This document shows positions 55,956 to 64,000 of a DNA stretch of 64,000 bases, piece by piece (positions within the stretch are counted from its first letter, which is position 1; every line of letters begins with the position of its first letter). The position numbers and the translations under genes are program-made. Below the pieces are notes generated by a model, which was not told where the DNA came from, made no database searches, and saw nothing but the letters and a program-made list of their open reading frames with translations. Origin of the DNA: Armigeres subalbatus (taxonomy: Eukaryota; Arthropoda; Insecta; Diptera; Culicidae); the NCBI RefSeq assembly GCF_024139115.2, contig NC_085140.1, positions 422,418,283 to 422,482,282 on the forward strand, read 5' to 3'.

Positions 55956-57441
55956 CAGCGGTTCTCAATCTGGGGTACATGTACCATAGAGGGTACCTCG
56001 GAAGCCTCCTTTCATAAGGCTCGGAAGCCTCCTTTCAAGAGGCTCGGAAGCCTTTTTTCAAGAGGCTCGGAAGCCTCTTTTCAAGAGGCTCGGAAGCCTC
56101 CTTTCAAGAGGCTCGGAAGCCTCCTTTCAAGAGGCTCGGAAGCCTCCTTTCAAGAGGCTCGGAAGCCTCCTTTCAAGAGGCTCGGAAGCCTCCTTTCAAG
56201 AGGCTCGGAAGCCTCCTTTCAAGAGAGAGAAGGAGGCCTCCTTTCAAGAGGCTCGAAGCCTCCTTTCAAGAGGCTCAGAAGCCTCCTTTCAAGAGGCTCA
56301 GAAGCCTCCTTTCAAGAGGCTCAGAAGCCTCCTTTCAAGAGGCTCAGAAGCCTCCTTTCAAGAGCTCAGGAAGCCTCCTTTCGAAAGGCTCAGAAGCCTC
56401 CTTTCAAGAGGCTCAGAAGCCTCCTTTCAAGAGGCTCAGAAGCCTCCTTTCAAGAGGCTCAGAGCCTCCTTTCAAGAGGCTCGGAAGCCTCCTTTCAAGA
56501 GGCTCAGGAAGCCTCCTTTCAAGAGGCCTCAGAAGCCTCCTTTCAAGAGGCTCAGAAGCCTCCTTTCAAGAGGCTCAAAGCCTCCTTTCAAGAGCTCAGA
56601 AGCCTCCTTTCAAGAGGCTCAGAAGCCTCCTTTCAAGAGGCCTCAAAGCCTCCTTTCAAGAGGCTCTGGAAGCCTCCTTTCAAGAGGCTCAGAAGCCTCC
56701 TTTCAAGAGGCTCAGAAGCCTCCTTTCAAGAGGCTCTGGAAGCCTCCTTTCAAGAGGCTCAGAAGCCTCCTTTCAAGAGGCTCAGAAGCCTCCTTTCAAG
56801 AGCTCAGGAAAGCCTGCTTTCAAGAGGCTCAGAAGCCTCCTTTCAACAGGCTCAGAATCCTCCTTTCAAGAGGCTCAGGAGCCTCCTTTCAAGAGGCTCA
56901 GAAGCCTCCTTTCAAGAGGCTCAAGCCTCCTTTCAAGAGGCTCAGAAGCCTCCTTTCAAGAGGCTCGGAAGCCTCCTTTCAAGAGGCTCGCAAAGCCTCC
57001 TTTCAAGAGGCTCGCAAAGCCTCCTTTCAAGAGGCTCGCAAAGCCTCCTTTCAAGAGGCTCGCAAAGCCTCCTTTCAAGAGGCTCGGAAGCCTCCTTTCA
57101 AGAGGCTCGGAAGCCTCCTTTCAAGAGGCTCGGAAGCCTCCTTTCAAGAGGCTCGGAAGCCTCCCTCCTCCTCCTATTCAAAAGCTTGGAAACTTCCGTT
57201 CACCGTTCACCTTCCGTACCTCGGAAGCCTCGAAAAGTCTTCAAAATCTTATAGGAAGCTTGATGCATGAAATTAATAAGCATTCAAAAAAAATCAGGCA
57301 ACTTTTTGGATTGCCTATCTCCCGTTAGTTTTCAGGTCAGTTTTTATGCGTATTTTCATTTACAACGAAAAAATGGGAGGTACCTCAATGACTGTAATAG
57401 TTCATAGAGGTACCTCTCAAGAAAAACGTTGAGAACCGCTG
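55956..57441. mobile_element. hAT element filled by a 23-bp minisatellite, 8-bp TSD
   Basis: A 1486-bp element with ends CAGCGGTTCTCAATCTGGGG and, on the other strand, CAGCGGTTCTCAACGTTTTT. It is flanked by the perfect 8-bp direct repeat TTATAGGT at 55948-55955 and 57442-57449. Terminus and duplication length are those of Charlie-type hAT elements. GGTACCTC strings occur near both ends. Nearly 1.2 kb of the interior is the minisatellite of the next entry. No transposase is present. Confidence 0.9.
55994..57170. repeat. 23-bp minisatellite, about 50 units
   Basis: The unit is GGAAGCCTCCTTTCAAGAGG plus CTC. Units fall into blocks: GGCTCGG units at 55994-56250, mostly GGCTCAG units from about 56270 to 56960, GGCTCGG again at the end, and four consecutive GGCTCGCAAAG units at about 56985-57075. 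Across each junction GAGGCTCGGAAGCCTC forms a 6-bp-stem palindrome with a 4-bp loop. The unit has no stop in any forward frame and its length is not a multiple of three, so translation cycles through three frames and gives a false 445-codon frame at 55917-57254. Confidence 0.95.
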
Positions 57442-57449
57442 TTATAGGT

Positions 57450-58785
57450 GCTGTAATAATGCAATAATGTAGGTGAATAAGCTAAATTGAAATTTTGAAC
57501 AGGGGATACCAACTCATCATTCACTTCATAATTATTCAATAGCTGATTCCATTTGTTTTGTTTTCCCATAGCTACAATAGTTGTTTGTTGAGCTTTGTTA
57601 AGAAACTATTGCTATCCTCTATTCTTTTAAAGATTTTTTATGAATTTGTTTGCCGTTTCAGAATTGCTCATGAGATATTTCTACCGTATTATGAGCCGTA
57701 TATATTATAGTTTTCTTTTACTAACATCCTCTATTCGTTCTATATAGAAATAACACACATAGAAAAATAAACTTATCTAAAGGTACTGGAATTTGGTGGT
57801 CTTCTCTCTGCCATCTGTCTATTGGTATGGTGATGGTTTGTGGTTTTATTCAAGTCGCGACAACGACAATGTGCAGCTGGTGGTTGACTACGGTGTGGTG
57901 ACGACGATGTCATCCACTAGATAAGATCCTATGACAAAGTGGTGTAGGGAGCAATAGCTGATGACCCCGACGTGTTCCAGTGCTGCCCCGCTCCAGGGTG
58001 GGAGGCTGGGTGTTGTTGGAAGTGATTGCTGAAAACTGCAACCACCTATATTCATAGGTAGTTAGGTCGCGAGACACAGCACAGAAGGCCCATATTTTTG
58101 TAGAGCGAACCCCGTCGTCGTTTCGCCGGCCATGGTCCGTTGATTTCGGTCGTTAGAGCAATCGTGCGCTCTGTGGAAGGAAGAGAAAAATGTGTTCATT
58201 ATCATGAGAACTCTTATCAATTAAGTGATCATGTTGTAAATTATGCAAAGGATATGTAAATGTTTCCGAAGGTATGTAAATATCGTTGAAAGCTGCCAAT
58301 TTGTCGGCATGTGGATTTCAAGAGGTTTCAAGAGTTAATTTAATTAGATTTTCGATTCGTTTACACTCAGTCCGATTTACTTATGTATCTAGCTTTCACA
58401 ATTGTCACAAGCATGGCAGACTATCAATAACGAATATTACAATCAATATTTTTTTAAATAAATTTCTACATGTTTGACGTAGGACTTACGTCTCTTTTTC
58501 TTATGAAGGTATATTTTAAAAATGTCTAAATCTTCCGCGTTACGATGTGTTAAATGATTTAAAACGTTAATATTTTTTATCTCAGTGAACGTATTTCTGT
58601 AGTCTTAATATTTATAGCTTTTGAGTATGCCTTTTATATTCATGCTTGATAAAACGAGAAAAATTTCCTAAAACTGTTTTTGTAGCAAAGCATTGAATTC
58701 AAGGAAGCTTTTAAATATGGGAAACGCAAACGGGGTCTGCCAGGAAGGCATGAATACGCGAAATATCATTTTAACGGCACTCTTT
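57450..58785. other. unassigned DNA
   Basis: No gene or repeat recognised. 57830-58150 is GC-richer and looks single-copy. Confidence 0.4.
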
Positions 58786-58789
58786 AGAA

Positions 58790-59168
58790 AAATGATATAG
58801 TGGAAGGCCACTACACGATCCTGAGTCCTTATTCCCCCTCACGGCTGAGTCAGTCCGGAGTCCATGCAACATTCGACGTATACAGCACAAACATGAATGG
58901 CCACATCTCACTACCTGATGGTGGCGAAAGTAAATACGGAATCCCGAAAGTAAATCGGCATCAGAAATCCCGGCGAAACTATCATCGAGTCGACTTGGTG
59001 CAAGGTGCGTGCGTAACACCGGAGGAAATCGACGAACAGCTCCACGCTAGCCAAGAGGTGCTTTCCCAGGCCCGTGAACAACATGTGCCACTCGACCAAA
59101 GACTAATTAAGACGTTCATGTCCCATACAACTGCCCAGTTTTTTTGTGCTCATGCAGTACTAGCATAG
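58790..59168 (+). pseudogene. Jockey-clade LINE, endonuclease C-terminus to RT linker
   Basis: An open stretch of about 122 codons. HYTILSPYSPSRLSQSGVHA matches the end of the Jockey endonuclease (ILSPxxPTRLxxSGxxAT), followed by TFDVYSTNMNGHI. The normally following SDHxPV motif is degraded (the reading passes through PDGGESKYG). Then RRNYHRVDLVQG and ITPEEIDEQL-like sequence match the linker before the RT (RRNYxRVDW). It stops where flanking DNA and a foldback MITE begin. The RT remnant of the same clade, in the same orientation, is at 60.9 kb, so the two may be one interrupted element. Confidence 0.7.
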
Positions 59169-59234
59169 AAATTATCATACCCCCATCTGAAATCACCTTG
59201 CTCTATAAAAAACTAAGCAACTATTACTTCATCC

Positions 59235-59462
59235 TAAGGTCACTCCTGACGGAATCCATGTTTCAAAGTGCTCGCGTTTTCGGGGGCACACCACTCGATA
59301 CGGAAGCAACGCACAACTGTCATTTTTATTTTTTCACGCATGCTGCGACGCAGCAAAACTAAATCAACAAAAATGACAGTTTGTGCGTTGCTTCCGTATC
59401 GAGTGGTGTGCCCCCGAAAACACGAGCACTTTGAAACTTGGATTCCGTCAGGAGTGACCTTA
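59235..59462. mobile_element. foldback MITE, Mutator-like, copy 2, 9-bp TSD
   Basis: A 228-bp element with ends TAAGGTCACTCCTGACGGAA and, on the other strand, TAAGGTCACTCCTGACGGAA. It is flanked by ACTTCATCC at 59226-59234 and ACTTCATCA at 59463-59471, a 9-bp duplication with one change. Arms of about 95 bp pair almost perfectly around a loop containing CACGCATGCTGCGACGCAG. Long inverted repeats plus a 9-bp duplication point to Mutator-like transposition. The short open frames on both strands are arm shadows. Confidence 0.82.
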
Positions 59463-59471
59463 ACTTCATCA

Positions 59472-60464
59472 TAGTTGCCAAGGCGATTTGGTAAATGTTT
59501 GGAAAGTCAAAACATAATGCGCATATCGCGCATCCAAATGAGATCACATCGATCGGGAAGCCGGAACGGTTACTCTGGTATTTTGATTAACATTTGGAAC
59601 CTTTAGCACGGAAACCTTATAGCCGTGTGTGACTCGAAAAGAAAAGTCGTTGAAGTGTGAAATGTTTCCAGTTGTAATTAAATGTGTTGGGAAAACCTTT
59701 AAAATGTTTCCACATATTGTAGACATGTATATAACCTAAGAAAGCTTTAGCAACAATAGTTATATTGTAGATTGATTGACTTAATGTCATTACATTAGGA
59801 TGCTTTCGAAGCTTAGTATGGGTTGGTATAGTTTGAACATGAAAGACCGCTTTTTCTCTGTACAGATATCAGACCAATCAATGGTTTTTTTTAAGACTGC
59901 GTCTTGTAGTTTGAGTGTTTACTAAGACAAATTTTGCCATTCCTCTTTTCAATGGGCTATTTTGTTTTGAAGTACTGTAATTATAATATACCATGCATAT
60001 ATTTGTTGAAAACCACAGATCATGCATAATTTTCCATGAGAAATCCTGTATAATAGTTGTAACATTGTTCCGACGAAATTGTATAGCAAATTCATTTAAT
60101 ATTACAGAATATTTTAAACGAAATTTTCTACAAGCAAAACAAACAAACTATTTGGATTCAAACAATTAGTCGTCGTTGCCATCGACTACAACTGATGCGA
60201 ATTCATCGCAAGGTAGATCAAAAATGGGGGAATCTCTGAAATGTCAAACTTGGGTACCGAGGGACCAAATGCAGTACTAGAAGTGGTCCCTCGAAAGAGC
60301 TCTACAGTGACGTCTTAATTAGTCTTTGACTCGACACTCGACATGTAAGCAACGCATTAACCATTGATCTTCTTATTTGATCCTTTGATCACATTAGACA
60401 ACAATGGCTCTAAGGATCGCTTGAAAACTCTGCCGAAATAAGTCGTTACTTTGTCAGATCACAC
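59472..60464. other. unassigned DNA
   Basis: No gene or repeat recognised between the foldback MITE and the SINE. Confidence 0.4.
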
Positions 60465-60475
60465 AATCTTGGACA

Positions 60476-60887
60476 TAGGGGGTCCCGTAGCGCAGCGTAG
60501 TTGGCTACACGTTCGCCTTACAGGCGAATGATCATGGGTTGGATTCCCAGCCCCTCCACCAAACCCTCGTCAGTCGCCGGATGCGCATCCCATGCGGTGG
60601 CGTTTTGGGGTACGCGCTCCACCGTCAAGGCTGCCTGATGACGACTGACAATTTGTTCTTCTCGGAGGCATTCCTCCAACGTTACCCGGATAAAAGGCAT
60701 CCGAACAATTCAACGATCATTGGATGCACTACATGGACAACGCACACAATGGACGATGCGATGGACTGGCAAGAACAACAATGATAGATTCTGTGTAGAT
60801 TCTGTACAGCAGAATATCACAGTAAATATCGGCACAGTAGCGGTTAAGTAAAACAGAGTGCCTAATAAATAAAGAAAGGAATGAAAA
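60476..60887 (+). mobile_element. tRNA-Val-derived SINE, complete, 11-bp TSD
   Basis: A 412-bp SINE between two copies of AATCTTGGACA (60465-60475 and 60888-60898). The head, 60481-60561, is tRNA-like. TAGCGCAGCGTAGTTGGC is the A-box region and GGGTTGGATTCCC the B-box region. The anticodon arm is TTCGC-CTTACAG-GCGAA, with TAC in the anticodon place as in tRNA-Val. The remaining 325 bp is unrelated to tRNA, ending CAGAGTGCCTAATAAATAAA, GAAAGGAATG and an A run. A truncated copy of this tail is at 3.1 kb. Internal pol III boxes would drive transcription. It is not a working tRNA: the D arm has extra bases and the acceptor stem pairs poorly. Confidence 0.9.
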
Positions 60888-60898
60888 AATCTTGGACA

Positions 60899-61705
60899 AA
60901 ACATCGTCATTCCACACGAAGCAGCCGTTAACGACCATGTGAACAACATTCTGAATCTCGAACTCAAACACATGAGTGCTCCATTTTTCAAGCACCTTTC
61001 GCTTTCGTGTCTCCGTCTCAGCTACTTCCCATTGTCCTGGAAGTCAGCCAAAGTCATCTCTATCCGGAACCTGCTAAGAATACTCTCTCGCCCAAAAGTT
61101 ATCATCTCATCAGCTTTCTTTCGGGGTATCAAAGCTACTTGAAAAGGTGATTACCCGCTGGCTACTTGACGGAACAAGATCGTCTCTAAAACCTCCGCCA
61201 TAGCCTTACTCGATGTCAAAAAGGTGTTCGACAATATTTGGCATGATGGTCTGATGTTTAAACTTCAACGCTACAATCTTCCCAGTTACCTGAAAATCAT
61301 CAACAACTCTCGGTCGGCGATGACATTCCATTCCAAATAAGCGGAGTGAGTTCCAATGCGCACGATATGACCCCGGGCTTCCCCCAGTGTAGTATCCTCC
61401 AAGGGGACATTCTGTCTCGGTTTGCAGACGACAGTTCTTTCGTCCACAAAGGTAGATTGATCAGAGAGCTAGTGGCAAAACTCCAACTAAGCCTGGATAT
61501 CCTGACAGGGTTCGACTAGTTGGATGATCTGATTCCACGCGGCAGTGACCCAGGTCTTCCTCTTTCCCCACTCAAAATTCCTCAAACATGTTCTTCAGAC
61601 AAAATCACTCTCAATGGCACGACAGTAGAATGGGCTAATTAGACTTGGCTTGACCTTAGACAGTAAGCTTATTGTCCGACAAAAGGTGCACAAGACGACA
61701 CATTA
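60899..61705 (+). pseudogene. Jockey-clade LINE reverse transcriptase remnant
   Basis: Read through several frames: NNILNLELKHMSAPFFKHLS and a YFPLSWKSAKVISI string (60930-61060), SYHLISFLSGISKLLEKVI-like sequence (61095-61150), IALLDVKKVFDNIWHDGL near 61200-61255, a GFPQCSILQGDIL string (61376-61413), and RFADDSSFVHK near 61418 with the two catalytic Asp. NGTTVEW and TLDSKLIVRQK follow. The order fits a Jockey RT (ALLDVEKAFDxVWHDGL, FADD). Between motifs there are deletions: the GVPQGS to FADD distance is far shorter than normal. It is dead. It starts at the SINE's right target duplication. Confidence 0.75.
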
Positions 61706-61710
61706 CAATA

Positions 61711-61856
61711 AGGGTATTCACTTAACAGCGTGAGCAGCTGCGTATCTGATGATTGAAATGTTTCATACACAATCACAAGAGACATATTTCAAATCTCCTA
61801 AGAAACATTTCTATAAAAAGATACGCAGCAACCTATGCCGTGAGGTGAATACTCCT
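61711..61856. repeat. foldback element of about 146 bp
   Basis: Left GGGTATTCACTTAACAGCG...GCTGCGTATCT faces AGATACGCAGC...GTGAATACTCC at the right. Both arms end inward at a GAAATGTTTC-type string. No target duplication is evident. Confidence 0.6.
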
Positions 61857-62274
61857 GATATGTTGTTGAAACTAGCAACCCTATAACCAGAGACCGGCGG
61901 AGTGAAAAACTGACAAAATGACAACGTATGAAAATGCATGAAATCGCTTAAATTATACTGGCAGCACTTGAACTTTTTGCTTGCTTCTTATGGAAGCTAA
62001 AAGTAAACAAGTCGAATTGGAACCGCTTTAGACGGTTCGATTGGAAACAAGATGGCGTCTTCGCCGATCTTTTATTCTAGTATTTCTAGTTGAAACTACT
62101 GTGTCCTTTGATCAACCGACGGCATTCATTGTCGTTGTAAAAAAACTTCCTATACTACAAGCAAATCACTCTCCCCGTGAAACTACCATGCAGCATCAAT
62201 CATAGTAGCCCATGAGTCAGCAGACAAACTTTTACATCTCTATTGGCGCTTTGATTATGCATGAAGACTGGCCC
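61857..62274. other. unassigned DNA
   Basis: No gene or named repeat recognised. Confidence 0.4.
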
Positions 62275-62782
62275 AGCTCAATCGCTTGTTGCATAAGCTG
62301 GCGCATTTGATTTCAAGTTTGTATGAGGATTTCAGCCAAAATGTATAGGAAAATACACCTCCGTCACTCATTCGATCTGGAAACTGGTTCTGATTGCTCG
62401 ATTCAGCCCAGAATTGCAAAAACGGCTGTTGGTATGCTACAGAACAATTTCACCGAACATTGTATGATGATTAAATGAACTTTTATATATATTCGGTTGA
62501 TACGATTCGATCAAAAAATCCAAAAATACACAATTAAGCTCCTAATAAATCAGCAGAAAGCTGAGTAAAAGTTCATTTAATCATCGTACAACATTCTGTG
62601 AAATTGTTCTGTAACATACCAACTGCTCTTTTGGCAAGTCTGAGCTCATTCGAGCAATCAGAACCAATTTCCAGATCGAATGAGTGACGGAGATGTATTT
62701 TCCTATACATTTTGGTTGAAATCCCCATACAAACTTTAAATCAAATGCGCCAGCTTATGCAACGAGCGATTGAGCTGAAATT
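62275..62782. repeat. large palindrome, arms about 205 bp
   Basis: CAGCTCAATCGCTTGTTGCA at 62275 is inverted near 62760-62782. AATGAGTGACGGAG-type sequence, GGTATGYTACAGAACAATTT and ATGATGATTAAATGAACTTTTA have inverted partners on the two sides. The loop is about 62485-62565. It is probably part of a foldback DNA transposon; TGGCCCAGC recurs inverted further right, at about 62869. Confidence 0.75.
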
Positions 62783-62904
62783 TTGAGAGATTGATTTTTT
62801 CACCCAAAGACACAATCCGGGGGGTGCCCTGTGGAATTCGACCACATTTTTTCTCCCCATACTAAGCTGGGCCAGTCTTGGCAGAAAGAGGCAGAAAGAT
62901 TATA

Positions 62905-64000
62905 AACGAATTTCTCGCCAACTCTACCAGCGGTTGGCAGCACAATCTCAGAATCGAATGAAACTTGGTGGGCACAAAGATATGATATAACTAAGCCACT
63001 CTGCATACTTAGTTTTTCAAAAAATGTCAAGAGAAACATTTGATGAGGGTCTAATTTTTTTCATTGATTTAAAAAAAAATCACTCAAATGACAAGACCTA
63101 CAAAAAAGTGTTGTATGGCGGACTGTCGTGAAATTCCCTGAAGTTTTTTGGAAAAATATCCAAAAAGTAAAAAAAAAACGATTTCTACACTGAAAAAAAA
63201 AAAGTTTTAAAAATTAAAATCGATATTACAAAAAACCTCATCTCAGAAATCGAATAATTTTTTTCTGCAGATAGGTATTTCAATTATCTAACTTTTCTGG
63301 GAATAATGTTCCTGTTACATATTTAAGGAAAAAAAGTGTTTCTTCGATACAAAAAATCGAAGAAAATATAAACCCTTTTCAAATGTTGGTCCACAATTAT
63401 GCTAGATTGTGCTAAATTGCTTTTATACTTTTATACGTCCAAAATGTGTCGTTGGTTGATGATAGGCTGCGTAACCTATATTTTTCGCGCTGTAGGCATA
63501 AAACACGCTGATAAATTTTCACTCAATATGGACATGAAAAAAGTTTTTGTTAGAAAAACTTTTTTTTTCTTGAATATGTCACAGGAACATTATTCCCAGA
63601 AAAGTTAGATAATTAAAATACATATCTGCAGCAAAAATTTCATCGATTTCTGAGATGAGGTGTTTTTGTAATATCGATTTTAATTTTTAAAACAAATTTT
63701 TTTCAGTGTAGAAATCGGTTTTTTTTTCTGATATTTTTCCAAAAAACTTCAGGGAATTTCACGACAGTCCGCCATAAAACACTTTTTTGTAGGTCTAGTC
63801 ATTTTAGAGTTACATCGTTTTTGTTACTTTTTATGTTACTTTTGACATTTTTTGAAAAACTAAGTATGCAGAATGGCTTAGAAATACCATATCTTTATGC
63901 CCACCAAGTTTCATTCGATTCTGAGATGGTGCTGCCATCCCCATATAAGGGTTGGCGCGAAATTCGTCATATTTAAAAATATTTGCAAGGAGAAATTTTT
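62905..64000. repeat. large palindrome running off the window
   Basis: The left arm (62905 to about 63335) and the right arm (about 63590 to the window end) are inverted copies. CAGAATCGAATGAAACTTGG at 62949 faces CCAAGTTTCATTCGATTCTG at 63905. GGCGGACTGTCGTGAAATTC at 63118 faces GAATTTCACGACAGTCCGCC at 63754. GGAATAATGTTCCTG at 63299 faces an inverse near 63583. The loop is about 63340-63575. The right arm continues past position 64000 (AATTTCGCGCCAACCC pairs with ACGAATTTCTCGCCAACTC near 62907). The 69- and 79-codon frames here are arm or loop artefacts. Confidence 0.85.

Noticed and set aside
55994..57170. CRISPR-like appearance of regularly spaced short repeats
   Set aside because: Units abut directly, there are no unique spacers, and the setting is eukaryotic transposon DNA.
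55917..57254. A 445-codon open frame, the longest in the window
   Set aside because: It is translated minisatellite. The 23-bp unit has no stop in any forward frame, so any array gives a long frame. It lies within a hAT element.
60481..60561. Functional tRNA-Val gene
   Set aside because: The D arm has extra bases, the acceptor stem pairs poorly, and the segment is the head of a SINE with target duplication.
1..64000. Endogenous RNA-virus (EVE) fragments, common in Aedes
   Set aside because: I looked for flavivirus- or rhabdovirus-like polymerase and nucleoprotein motifs in the open frames and saw none; all recognisable proteins are retrotransposon or transposase derived.

Overview
The window looks like intergenic or intronic DNA from a culicine mosquito, most likely an Aedes species. 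The evidence is the mix of repeats: LOA, RTE and Jockey LINEs, BEL/Pao, Transib, hAT, pogo/mariner-type MITEs, Helitron-like HINEs and several tRNA-derived SINEs. The species is an inference from recalled repeat families, not a database match. I see no convincing host protein-coding exon, rRNA or functional tRNA. Almost all recognisable coding sequence is decayed transposon protein, and the longest open frame (445 codons near 56-57 kb) is an artefact of a 23-bp minisatellite that has no stop in any frame.

Layout. 0-11 kb: mostly unassigned AT-rich DNA with an RTE 3' end, a SINE tail, a hAT relic and a foldback hAT MITE. 11-20 kb: adjacent and nested small elements (pogo-type MITE, foldback Mutator-like MITE, pogo-type element carrying a SINE, a nested MITE pair), a polypurine tract, a HINE with 140-145 bp internal units interrupted by a retroposon, and a LOA LINE end inserted into a 146-bp tandem array. 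22-29 kb: a broken BEL/Pao element (gag zinc fingers, protease, RT, RNase H, integrase pieces) interrupted by unrelated DNA and by a MITE, then a hAT-type element with an 8-bp target duplication. 29-36 kb: MITEs, a SINE, a degenerate array and a 920-bp retroposon with a 27-bp target duplication. 36.5-40 kb: a nearly full-length but dead RTE LINE on the minus strand. 43-47 kb: a HINE containing a solo LTR, then a 2.66-kb pogo-type element. 47.8-50.9 kb: a 3.05-kb Transib element with about 650-bp inverted repeats. 51-58 kb: mostly unassigned DNA plus a hAT element filled by the 23-bp minisatellite. 58.8-64 kb: Jockey LINE fragments separated by a foldback MITE and a SINE, then large palindromes running off the window end.

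Most notable is the Transib relic. It has RAG-recognition-signal-like ends (CACAATG heptamer), a 5-bp target duplication, and two blocks of transposase that align with the RAG1 catalytic core, including plausible counterparts of the second Asp and the Glu of the DDE triad. The elements do not form a pathway; what the sequence records is an order of insertion, given by target-site duplications and nesting. All alignments were made by eye. End coordinates with stated target duplications are exact; others are approximate.
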